Positions 36,440 through 44,550 of a stretch of DNA of 64,000 nt are shown one piece after another. Location of the stretch: assembly GCA_947501565.1 (NCBI GenBank), contig CANMWJ010000016.1:50650-114649 (forward strand), in the 5' to 3' direction. The stretch comes from an uncultured Marinobacterium sp. (lineage in GTDB: Bacteria; Pseudomonadota; Gammaproteobacteria; Pseudomonadales; Balneatricaceae). The first letter of the stretch is position 1. Each line of letters opens with the position of its first letter. A program made the translations under genes and the position numbers. The notes below the pieces were generated by a model that made no database searches, was not told the DNA's origin, and was given only the letters and a program-made list of their open reading frames with translations.

Positions 36440-38680
36440 ATGCACACTTTAGAATGGGATGAGGGCATGAGCGTTGGGGTCGAGTCGATCGACAACGACC
36501 ATAAGATGCTGCTCAAGCTGATCAACGAAATCTCAGACGCCATCGAACACAACCAGACCGCTGCGGTGATTGAGGATGTGTTCCAACGCCTGGAGATCTA
36601 TGTAACAGAGCACTTCACCCGCGAAGAAGCCCTGATGCGGCAGTGCAACTATCCCGGCCTGAAGGCCCATATCAAAGAACATCGGAAATTCACCGCTAAG
36701 GTGCCGGAGCTGAAACGCGAGCTGCTCAGTGCCGACAGCACCGAAGTCGCCGCCGAGATTAACCTGTTCCTGTTCAACTGGCTGATGAACCATATCGTCG
36801 GCGAGGATATGTGTTTTGCCCAGCTCGCCCACGACAGCGGCCTGAGCAACCAGAACCGCCGCAAACCCTCCCGCAGGCGCCAGCTGATCAACTGGCTGGG
36901 CAGCAAACTAACGCTGGGACGGCGTATCTTCCTGACGGCTCTGATCCCGATTATGGGCGTCTGCCTGCTCAGCATTCTGATCCTCTGGATCAGCGTGCAG
37001 CGCTTCCACCACGTACAGCAGTTGCTGGAAGTCACCGGTATCATCAACGAGATCAGCGACCTGACCCACCAGCTGCAGATCGAGCGCGGCCTCAGTACCG
37101 GCCTGATCAGCTCCGGCTACCGCCAGTTCGGCGACGCACTGTTCGAGCAACGCCAGCGCACCGACGCCACGGTCACGGCGTTTGAAGCCCGGCTGCGGAC
37201 GCTGCCAGAGGTCGATCCCCTGCTCGCCACACAACTGCAGCTCACCACCGCCAAGCTGGCACAACTGCAACAGCTGCGTCAGCAGACCGATGCCCAGACC
37301 CACACTGCCTCCCAGAACCTGAGTTATTACTCCTCCCTGATCAGCAGCCTGCAGAAAATTCCAGAGGACACCCTGAAGCTGCAGATGGGCTCGGAGCTGG
37401 TGCATGCGATCACCGCCTACACCGCCATGCTGCATCTGAAGGAATCGGCGGGAGTACAACGCGCACTGGGTACCCAGGCGATCGCCGAGGGCCGTTTTAC
37501 GGCTGATATGTACCAGCAGTTTGCTGGCCTGATCGGCGAGCAGCGCAGCTACCTGAAGGTGTTTCAGCAGTTCACCAGCACCGAGCAGCAGAATGCCTGG
37601 CGACCGTTATTTAACGGTCCTGCCGCCCACCATGCGCGGGCGTTTGAAGCCCAGATCTACACGGCCCTGAAAAACGACAGCCTGGCCCAGATCGACAGCA
37701 CCGCCTGGTTTGATGTGATGACCCAGCGTATCGAACAACTGAAGATACTCTCCGATCAGTTGGGAGAGATCATCGATACCGGGGCAGAGCAACAGGTCGC
37801 AGACCTGAAGGTACGTCTCTATATCACCGCCGCTATCCTGCTGGTGATCCTCAGCCTCACCATTCTGGTCTCCTGGCTGCTGAACCGCAGCGTAATTGAA
37901 CCGGTGCAACGTATCACCCGGGCGATGGCCCGCCTGGCCGAGGGGCGTCGTGACCTGCGTTTTACCGACCACTTCGCCCACGACGAACTGGGCCGGATGA
38001 CCCTGGCCTACGAGCAGTGCCGCCGCAGCCTGCTGCGCGCCGATGTCTCCTCCACCGTCAGCAACCAGCGTCAGAATATCGAACTGCAGGCGCGCATCCG
38101 CGAGAAGGAACGTTTCCGCATGCTGGCTTCCACCGACCCGCTCACCGGCGCGCTGAACCGGCGTAAATTCAGCGAGCTGGCGACCGAAGAGATCGACCGC
38201 TGTCAGCGTTACGACCGCCCGCTGTCGGTGATGATGCTGGATCTTGATCTGTTCAAGCAGGTCAACGACTCCTACGGCCATGCCGCCGGGGATGAGGTGC
38301 TGCGCGCCTTCTACCACACCTGCCACAACAACGTGCGCAGCAGCGACAAAGTCTCCCGCCTGGGCGGCGAGGAGTTTGCCATCCTGCTGCCGGAAACCAA
38401 TCGCGAGCAGGCGACCGAACTGGCCGAACGTATCCGCATCGCCACCAGCGAGTTAGTTGTGCCACTGGAGCACGGTTCGCAAATCGCAGACCTGAGCGTC
38501 AGCATCGGTGTGACCGCTTGGGCTGACGGTATCTTTAACGACATTCAGGATATGCTGGAGATGGCAGACCAGGCGCTGTATCAGGCCAAAGAGCGTGGCC
38601 GCAACCGCGTCGTCTGCAGCCTGCACAGCACCCAAACCCAAGTGACCCCGGAAACAGAATCCCTGGCGGATGAAGCCTGA
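36440..38680 (+). CDS. Hemerythrin-NIT-HAMP-GGDEF diguanylate cyclase
   Basis: 746 aa. An N-terminal cytoplasmic hemerythrin domain keeps all seven di-iron ligands (H21, H58, E62, H77, H81, H118, D123). A transmembrane segment (about 160-182) leads to a periplasmic helical domain (about 200-455) whose QIERGLSTGLISSGY motif marks a nitrate/nitrite-sensing NIT domain. A second segment (about 458-478), HAMP and a GGDEF domain (about 565-730) follow. The active site is GGEEF and the RSSD inhibitory site is present, so c-di-GMP synthesis with feedback is expected. The protein could combine O2 or NO sensing inside with nitrate/nitrite outside. The ribosome site before the ATG is weak. Confidence 0.9.
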   Translation: MHTLEWDEGMSVGVESIDNDHKMLLKLINEISDAIEHNQTAAVIEDVFQRLEIYVTEHFTREEALMRQCNYPGLKAHIKEHRKFTAKVPELKRELLSADSTEVAAEINLFLFNWLMNHIVGEDMCFAQLAHDSGLSNQNRRKPSRRRQLINWLGSKLTLGRRIFLTALIPIMGVCLLSILILWISVQRFHHVQQLLEVTGIINEISDLTHQLQIERGLSTGLISSGYRQFGDALFEQRQRTDATVTAFEARLRTLPEVDPLLATQLQLTTAKLAQLQQLRQQTDAQTHTASQNLSYYSSLISSLQKIPEDTLKLQMGSELVHAITAYTAMLHLKESAGVQRALGTQAIAEGRFTADMYQQFAGLIGEQRSYLKVFQQFTSTEQQNAWRPLFNGPAAHHARAFEAQIYTALKNDSLAQIDSTAWFDVMTQRIEQLKILSDQLGEIIDTGAEQQVADLKVRLYITAAILLVILSLTILVSWLLNRSVIEPVQRITRAMARLAEGRRDLRFTDHFAHDELGRMTLAYEQCRRSLLRADVSSTVSNQRQNIELQARIREKERFRMLASTDPLTGALNRRKFSELATEEIDRCQRYDRPLSVMMLDLDLFKQVNDSYGHAAGDEVLRAFYHTCHNNVRSSDKVSRLGGEEFAILLPETNREQATELAERIRIATSELVVPLEHGSQIADLSVSIGVTAWADGIFNDIQDMLEMADQALYQAKERGRNRVVCSLHSTQTQVTPETESLADEA

Positions 38681-38859
38681 CCAAACCAAAAGCGATACAC
38701 ATAAACACAAAATTTATAACAAAACGTATCATAATTGACTTTTGTCATTAACAGTGTCGCTGGCCCTTACCTATCATAAATTGCAGAAGCCGCCTTTTTC
38801 CTAACGCGGCATACAGACCTGCAATACCGGGTAACGATAGAAAACCGAGGGCCTCTGCC

Positions 38860-39420
38860 ATGATCAGCGAACCCAACAGCGCCAATGCAGGAAGCAATGA
38901 CGATCCTTTGATGGATTTCTCCAACTGTCACGTTGGCATCATCAACAACTTTGAACGCCTGCGAAAACTGGCCGCAATGGAGATCGAAGATCCAGTCCAA
39001 CCAGAGGTGAAAGAAGCCGCGAAAAAGCTGCACGCATTCTTCGCCGATGTGGTGCTGGAGCATCACAGTGAAGAGGAGCAGGAGCTGTTCAGCGAGGTCA
39101 CCGACTCGGCTCGTGTGGGCGGCGACGAAGCCACCCTGGCCCTGTCGATGATCGACCAGCTCACTGAAGAACACCGTTCCCTGGAACGCCAGTGGGCCGC
39201 CATCGAAAAAGATATTAAGGCGCTGTCGAAAGGCAAACACGTGGATCTGGACAATGACGCTGCCGCAAAGCTGGCCAACGAATACCTGGCACACGCCAAC
39301 TTCGAGGAGCAAGCGTTCCTACCACTGGCCGCAAAGATGCTGGGTGAACGTGGCTTGTCATCGCTCGGCCTATCGCTGCATATGCGCCACAATGATGTGA
39401 GCATTCCGAACTATATCTGA
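38860..39420 (+). CDS. Stand-alone hemerythrin-domain protein
   Basis: 186 aa, soluble. Histidine and glutamate positions follow the HHE/hemerythrin cation-binding pattern: HVGIINNFERL near residue 24, EHHSEEEQELF near 68, TEEHRSLERQW near 103, and HANFEEQAFLPLA near 148. Such proteins bind a di-iron centre and serve in O2/NO handling or iron-sulphur repair. It lies between two hemerythrin-GGDEF genes, which suggests a shared physiological theme. It is monocistronic, with an AT-rich promoter region of about 180 bp upstream. The exact role is open. Confidence 0.85.
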   Translation: MISEPNSANAGSNDDPLMDFSNCHVGIINNFERLRKLAAMEIEDPVQPEVKEAAKKLHAFFADVVLEHHSEEEQELFSEVTDSARVGGDEATLALSMIDQLTEEHRSLERQWAAIEKDIKALSKGKHVDLDNDAAAKLANEYLAHANFEEQAFLPLAAKMLGERGLSSLGLSLHMRHNDVSIPNYI

Positions 39421-39812
39421 GTAGGTTTTGTGTTCTTCTCACTTCCTATGAAGATATGGATGTTCACTTTATCGTCCTGACGGACGAGATAAGTTTGTGC
39501 CGTCGCATTACTACGGAAGTCATTTTGAAGTTGTTAAATCACTATTTTGGGGAGTGGCAGGGTTAGTTTCCCCTCTACGCAGCCGAGCATTGCAGGATGC
39601 TATCGACATGTGCGAGGACTGTCTGAGGAGCGCAGCGACGAGTTCCGCAGCACCGATTGCAGCCGAAACGCACAGGGTACCCGGCGCAGCCGGGCAAGAA
39701 GTGGGGCTGCAGGAGGGATTGTTAATGGAGGGCGCAGCCGCTCTCCCTTGACACAAGAGATAGAGATGAAGGTAAAGGGCAACGTGACCAGCTTAGGCGC
39801 CTACTCGCGTCC
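39421..39812. other. Noncoding stretch with GC-rich repeat-like sequence
   Basis: No credible gene. From about 39560 to 39740 it has the look of a dispersed structured element: GAGGAGCGCAGCGACGAG, then ACCCGGCGCAGCCGGGC, a short inverted repeat. Sequences of this type are scattered through gammaproteobacterial genomes; I cannot name this one. Open frames through it (for example 39497-39751) have no ribosome site and low-complexity products. Confidence 0.45.
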
Positions 39813-39891
39813 CGATGTTGGGAGTCGCTACGCTCGTCGCCAACCTACCTGTCATGTAGGTCGGCCATCGCGCAGCGATGCCCGACACCAT
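39813..39891 (-). repeat. Single copy of the palindromic dispersed repeat
   Basis: In reverse orientation this matches the core of the 990-1592 units: GGGCATCGCTGCGCGATGGCC, CGACCTAC / GTAGGTTGG inverted repeat, then GACGAGCGTAGCGACTCCC. It shows that the element is dispersed as well as tandem. The spacer half of the 128-bp unit is missing here. Confidence 0.85.
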
Positions 39892-39955
39892 ATGTGGTGG
39901 CTGGAATGTACACGGGATTACCATGTAAGAGTCCATTCCCGCTAAGGATACGCAC

Positions 39956-39985
39956 AAAAAAGCCAGACACTTGTCTGGCTTTTTC
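39956..39985. terminator. Bidirectional terminator
   Basis: A perfect hairpin, AAAAAGCCAGACA / TGTCTGGCTTTTT with a 2-nt loop, has A/T runs on both sides. It terminates the minus-strand hemerythrin-GGDEF gene 20 bases downstream of its stop codon. Confidence 0.9.
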
Positions 39986-40005
39986 ATACTGCCTGCAACC
40001 GATTG

Positions 40006-41127
40006 TCAGTCGCGCTGATCCGCTGTGCGCACACAGTTGCGGCCATCTTCCTTGGCCATATACACCCCGTTATCCGCCGCTTTGATCAGGTCTTCCGGAC
40101 CGGTCATATTCGCTTGGCGCGCGGATACGCCAACGCTGACGCTGCCACGCCACTCACCATCTTCGCCCGCCGGTACACGCATCGCGGCTACGGCACTGCG
40201 CATCTTCTCGGCGACCTGCAATCCGCCTTCCAGATCGGTGGACGGACAGATGATCAGGAACTCGTCACCGCCGAGACGGGCAACGATATCGTCGGTTCGC
40301 ACCGCGTGTTTCAGCTCACGGGAGAGCTGACGCAGCACCTCATCACCGGCATCGTGACCGTAGGTATCGTTGATCTGCTTGAAGCCATCGGCGTCGATCA
40401 TCATGCACGCCATCGGGCTGTTATCCACAGTCGCGGCCTCCCACTCCTGGCTAAACGCGGTCAGGGCGTGGCGGCGGTTGGGCAAACCGGTGAGCGCGTC
40501 GGTCATGGCGATCCATTCCAGCTGCGCGTTGGCTTCGGACAGTTCGCGGGTGCGTTCCTCCACCCGCTGCTCCAGAGTTTTGTTCAGTTCAGACAGCTGT
40601 CGGTTGCGCTGGGAGACCTGCTGGAACAGACCGTTCAGCGCATGCAGTAGCGGCTCGGTGGAGGCGGAGCGCTGACGCTCCTCACGCTCGTAAGCTTCAG
40701 CCGCGGTTTCACCATCCTGAATAGCGGCGATCTGGCGCGACATCGATTTGTCGGTGCCGAGGATATGGTACGCGAGCCAGTGGGTGAGGAAACGCATCAC
40801 CTGCTCACCGCTTTCATGACGTTTGGCCTTCACGGTGGCATGCATCTGCACCACCTCGTCAATAAAGTTACGGTGCGCCTCTTTGTGCGGTTTCAGGTGG
40901 CGCTCATCCAGCCCCACCTGCTCCATAAACTGCTCCTCTTCGCTGAAGTGGTAATGGGTGTAGTCGGCCAGCTCGCCAAACACCATATCGACCGCTTCAT
41001 CAGAGACATCCTGCTCCTGCGCGAGCAGATCACCGAAACGGTTGATCACATTAACCAGGTGGTGGTGCTGCGAATCGACATCGGACAGTCCCGTTAGAAA
41101 ACACTCATCCCAGCGAAAAGATTCCAT
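40006..41127 (-). CDS. Bacteriohemerythrin-GGDEF diguanylate cyclase
   Basis: 373 aa, soluble. An N-terminal hemerythrin domain (about 1-130; DSQHHHLVNVI, HYHFSEEEQFM, HKEAHRNF, HILGTDKSM) is joined by a coiled coil (about 165-205) to a GGDEF domain (about 210-370). The active site RLGGDEFLII and the RTDD inhibitory site are intact. In the comparable Vibrio cholerae protein the iron redox state controls cyclase activity, so this one probably links O2 or redox state to c-di-GMP. It differs from the nearby 36440 protein in lacking membrane and NIT domains. A terminator follows; a promoter region of about 300 bp precedes it. Confidence 0.93.
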   Translation of the reverse strand: MESFRWDECFLTGLSDVDSQHHHLVNVINRFGDLLAQEQDVSDEAVDMVFGELADYTHYHFSEEEQFMEQVGLDERHLKPHKEAHRNFIDEVVQMHATVKAKRHESGEQVMRFLTHWLAYHILGTDKSMSRQIAAIQDGETAAEAYEREERQRSASTEPLLHALNGLFQQVSQRNRQLSELNKTLEQRVEERTRELSEANAQLEWIAMTDALTGLPNRRHALTAFSQEWEAATVDNSPMACMMIDADGFKQINDTYGHDAGDEVLRQLSRELKHAVRTDDIVARLGGDEFLIICPSTDLEGGLQVAEKMRSAVAAMRVPAGEDGEWRGSVSVGVSARQANMTGPEDLIKAADNGVYMAKEDGRNCVRTADQRD

Positions 41128-41443
41128 AATCTGTATACCTGTACTGACGCTACACTTTGTTTTTATTGTTTATTTTCAGCTCTACGAAGAGAGCTAATAG
41201 TAGAGCCTTGACGCTACAGGTCCAGTCTAGCGGTGGCTTTGTCTGATACGTATCAAGGTTGCCGAAAGCGAAAAGCGGACAGATACGGGATATTCCTACT
41301 TAAGGCGGTATTTTCGCGGCATCGCTACAAGTTATAATACGCCCAGTTACGGATATAAGGACCGATGCCGTTCCCATACGATCCTTGCTGTTACACCCTG
41401 GGAGATGGAGCCAGCGTTGTGACGGGTGAACAGAGCTGTACCC
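41128..41443. other. Divergent promoter region
   Basis: About 315 bp between divergent genes. A good -10 hexamer, TATAAT (41333-41338), points toward the TonB-receptor gene, but its -35 is weak. The decamer TGACGCTACA is repeated at 41145 and 41209, and a small inverted repeat AGCTCT/AGAGCT lies at 41179-41196. No RNA gene recognised. Confidence 0.5.
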
Positions 41444-43555
41444 ATGCGCTTCTCTCTGTCTTCTTCGCAGATACAACGTTATCGCCTGTATCTGGCCCTC
41501 TCTTTGAGCGGAGCCTGCGCTACGCTGGTGCATGCTGATTCGCCGGAGCTGTTCAGCGAAACCGACCTGCTGGCCGATATCCCCTACGTCTCAAGCGCCA
41601 CCCGATTGCCGCAGAAGATCACCGAGTCCCCCGCGGCCCTGACCATTATCGATCGTGAGATGATCGATGCGTCGGGTGCAATCGAACTGATCGACCTGTT
41701 CCGACTGGTTCCCGGGATGCAGGCGTACTCTGTCACCCGCAACCGTTTTGCGGCTACCTACCACGGCATGGGTGAGGTGTTTCCCAACCGCCTCGAAGTG
41801 ATGATCGACGGACGTAGCATCTACCTGCCGATCATGTCCGCCGTGGACTGGACCTCACTGGGCATCACCCTGGACGATATCGACCATATCGAGGTGGTAC
41901 GTGGCTCCAATGCCCCGGCGTACGGCTCCAATGCGCTGCTCGGAGCGATCAATATCGTCACCCGCTCGCCGGTGAGCGACTCCGAACGCGCGGTGCGAGT
42001 GACCCACGGCAACCGCGATACCAAACAGGTCGAACTGCGCTTTGGTGATACCAGCAACGGTCACTTTGGCTACCAGATATCCGCCGGTTATGACGGTAAT
42101 GACGGCAGCCGTCTGTTTGACGACGCTGCCCATAATCGCTACCTCAACTTCTACAGCAGCTACACGCCGGACCTGTTTAACACCCTGGATCTGCAATTCA
42201 GCCTGAGCGACGGCGCTGTCGAGGTCGGTCAGGCGGACGCTGACGATGAACCTTTTATCCAACGCCAACACCGCAGCCACAGCCAGATGCTGCGCTGGCA
42301 TCGGCAGTTAAATCACGACGGGGAGCTGCAGTTCACCCTGCACCACAACTACCTGAATCTGAGCGTCCCCCTGCTGAGTGCGGCTGAAGCACTGGCCAAC
42401 GCCGAGAAGATACCGCTGGCGCAAGCTGAACAGTTACTGCAACTGGTACCCAGTCTGCAGCCATTGCAGGGCACGTACCTGCGCGCCGACATCGAACACG
42501 GCACGATGGATCTGTACGATGCTGAGCTGGAACACCGCCTGCGCCTGAATCCAACGACCTCGCTGGTGTGGGGTGCCGGTTATCGACTTGAACAGGCGCA
42601 GAGCGAAACCCTGCTCAACGGACGGGGCCGGATCGATGAAGACCACCTGCGTCTGTTCGGCAACCTACAGTGGCAACCCTCAACCCGCTGGACCTATAAC
42701 CTGGGCCTGATGGCGGAGAAGAGCAGCCTGGTGGACGATCCGGCATACTCGCCCCGCCTTGCGGCCAACTTCCACTGGAGCGAGCAGCTGACCCTGCGCG
42801 CGGCGCTAACCCATGCCCACCGCATTCCCTCGCTGCTGGAGCGACACGCGGGCTACAGCATCAAAACCAACACCGGCGCGGTCTGGGACCTGATCTCGGC
42901 ACCACCCGCCGACCTCGACGCGGAGCAGATCGATTCTGCCGAGCTGGGGCTGATCCGGTTCTGGCCGCAACAGAACGCGCAGCTGGACCTGCGCCTGTTC
43001 TACGAGGAGATCAGCGGCGGTATCGACAGCCATTACGTGCCTCTGCCCGCTGGCAGCGATATAGATGATCGCTACCGCGACGTCCGCAACGTGGCCGACT
43101 GGCGCAACCATGGCGTCGATCTGGAGTACCGCTGGCAGTTCAATCCCGGCGGTCTGCTGGTGATGAATTACAGCTACCTCGACCAGGAGGGTGTACGCAA
43201 CCGTGGCCAACGCCGTTTCACCGACCCGGTCGACCTCGACAGTCTGACAGGCCGCTCGCCACGTCATACTGCATCGGCACTGCTTAGTCAGGCGCTGGAC
43301 GCCCATTGGCGCGTTGGCCTGATCCACTACTTTATGAGCGAAACCGTCTGGCTGGAGGGCGCCAACTTCCAGAATCCACGTAAAAGTTATCAGCGCACCG
43401 ATCTGACCCTGAGCCACCAGCAACCGCTGGGCGACAGCAGCACATTGGATCTGAGCCTGAACGTGCAGAACCTGTTCGACCGTCGTTACTCCGAGTTCTA
43501 CCAGTACAACTACGTTGATCGGCGCGCCTACCTCACGGCGCGCATCCGCTTCTGA
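41444..43555 (+). CDS. TonB-dependent outer-membrane receptor (first paralog)
   Basis: 703 aa from the ATG at 41444; a GTG at 41426 is possible. After a signal peptide ending near ATLVHA, a plug domain (about 35-170) contains SATRLPQKITESPAALTIIDRE, DLFRLVPGMQAY, VMIDGRSIYLP, IEVVRGSNAPAYGSNALLGAINIVTRSP. The rest is a 22-strand-type barrel ending in an aromatic residue (LTARIRF). The plug is very similar to that of the receptor at 48952. The substrate is not evident. It stands alone between a hemerythrin-GGDEF gene and a DMT transporter gene. Confidence 0.88.
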   Translation: MRFSLSSSQIQRYRLYLALSLSGACATLVHADSPELFSETDLLADIPYVSSATRLPQKITESPAALTIIDREMIDASGAIELIDLFRLVPGMQAYSVTRNRFAATYHGMGEVFPNRLEVMIDGRSIYLPIMSAVDWTSLGITLDDIDHIEVVRGSNAPAYGSNALLGAINIVTRSPVSDSERAVRVTHGNRDTKQVELRFGDTSNGHFGYQISAGYDGNDGSRLFDDAAHNRYLNFYSSYTPDLFNTLDLQFSLSDGAVEVGQADADDEPFIQRQHRSHSQMLRWHRQLNHDGELQFTLHHNYLNLSVPLLSAAEALANAEKIPLAQAEQLLQLVPSLQPLQGTYLRADIEHGTMDLYDAELEHRLRLNPTTSLVWGAGYRLEQAQSETLLNGRGRIDEDHLRLFGNLQWQPSTRWTYNLGLMAEKSSLVDDPAYSPRLAANFHWSEQLTLRAALTHAHRIPSLLERHAGYSIKTNTGAVWDLISAPPADLDAEQIDSAELGLIRFWPQQNAQLDLRLFYEEISGGIDSHYVPLPAGSDIDDRYRDVRNVADWRNHGVDLEYRWQFNPGGLLVMNYSYLDQEGVRNRGQRRFTDPVDLDSLTGRSPRHTASALLSQALDAHWRVGLIHYFMSETVWLEGANFQNPRKSYQRTDLTLSHQQPLGDSSTLDLSLNVQNLFDRRYSEFYQYNYVDRRAYLTARIRF

Positions 43556-43671
43556 ACTCGCCGGTTTAACCAGGGTTAGCTGGCGTTAACACACTGTTCT
43601 CCTAAACCCTGTCTCCAAAGCAACGGACAGTTGTTAGGATGCCGCCTTTGAATCTGAAGATTGAGGGCGGC

Positions 43672-44541
43672 ATGGGCACGCAACACAAACACTGGTTCCT
43701 GCTACTGACACTGGTCTGTATCTGGGGCACCTCCTTTATGTTCACCGCCGTGGCTGTCGAGGTGTTCAGCCCGGTGTTGCTGACACTGCTGCGCCTGGTG
43801 CTGGGTGCCAGCGTTTTAACCGCGGTGGTCTACCTGCGCGGCCTGCGTCTGCCGTTGGAGCGAAAAGCCTGGGGCGCCTTTTTCCTGCTAGGCCTGATCG
43901 GCAACGCCCTGCCCTTTTTCCTGATCGCCTGGGGACAACAATCCGTGAACTCCGCCACCGCCGGTGCGCTGATGTCGACCGCACCGCTGATGACCGTGTT
44001 TCTGGCGCACTTTTTTATTCAGGATGAACGCCTCAACCGATTTAAGCTGCTGGGTTTCAGCGTAAGTCTGGGTGGGGTTTACCTGCTGCTCAGCCCGAAT
44101 ATGGATCAGCAGAGCACACTGCTGGGCGCGCTGGCGATCCTCAGCGCGGCCGGAGGCATCGCCCTGAATACGGTACTGATGCGCCGCTTGCCCCACTTCC
44201 ATCCGTTGGTGGGCAGCGCCGGCATGTTGATTATGGCGATGTTGCTGATGCTGCCGCTGGCGGCTACGCAGGATCTGACCCTGGCGCGGGATCCGGAACT
44301 GAACGAGCTGTTTGCCCTGACCTGGCTGGGCATCATGCCAACGGGGATCGCGTCGATCCTCTGTTTTGCCATCGTCAGCCGGGCCGGTGCCAGTTTCCTG
44401 GCCAACGCCAACTATATGGTGCCGATGGTGGCTTTTCTCTGCGGTGCGCTGGTGCTGGGCGAACGTATCACTTGGCTGTCTCTGCTGGCACTGGCGGTCA
44501 TCCTCGGCGGAATTGCGCTGAGCCGGCGCCAACCCGGCTAA
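43672..44541 (+). CDS. EamA-family drug/metabolite transporter
   Basis: 289 aa inner-membrane protein with about ten hydrophobic segments in two EamA repeats (first: WFLLLTLVCIWGTSFMFTAVAVEVFSP in outline; second from about 140, LLGALAILSAAGGIALNTVLM). I choose the ATG at 43672 behind GAGGG; 43639 is an upstream in-frame option. Members export amino acids, nucleosides or other metabolites, and the substrate cannot be read. It is convergent with the GGDEF-EAL gene, whose stop lies nine bases away, leaving no room for a conventional terminator. Confidence 0.85.
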   Translation: MGTQHKHWFLLLTLVCIWGTSFMFTAVAVEVFSPVLLTLLRLVLGASVLTAVVYLRGLRLPLERKAWGAFFLLGLIGNALPFFLIAWGQQSVNSATAGALMSTAPLMTVFLAHFFIQDERLNRFKLLGFSVSLGGVYLLLSPNMDQQSTLLGALAILSAAGGIALNTVLMRRLPHFHPLVGSAGMLIMAMLLMLPLAATQDLTLARDPELNELFALTWLGIMPTGIASILCFAIVSRAGASFLANANYMVPMVAFLCGALVLGERITWLSLLALAVILGGIALSRRQPG

Positions 44542-44550
44542 ACCTGTATC

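Noticed and set aside
36148..36462. Open frame encoding a Thr/Pro string
   Set aside because: It arises from the 12-bp minisatellite and starts inside the zinc-ribbon gene on the other strand.
39497..39751. Open frame of 84 codons in the noncoding stretch
   Set aside because: No ribosome site, low-complexity product, and it runs through repeat-like GC-rich sequence.
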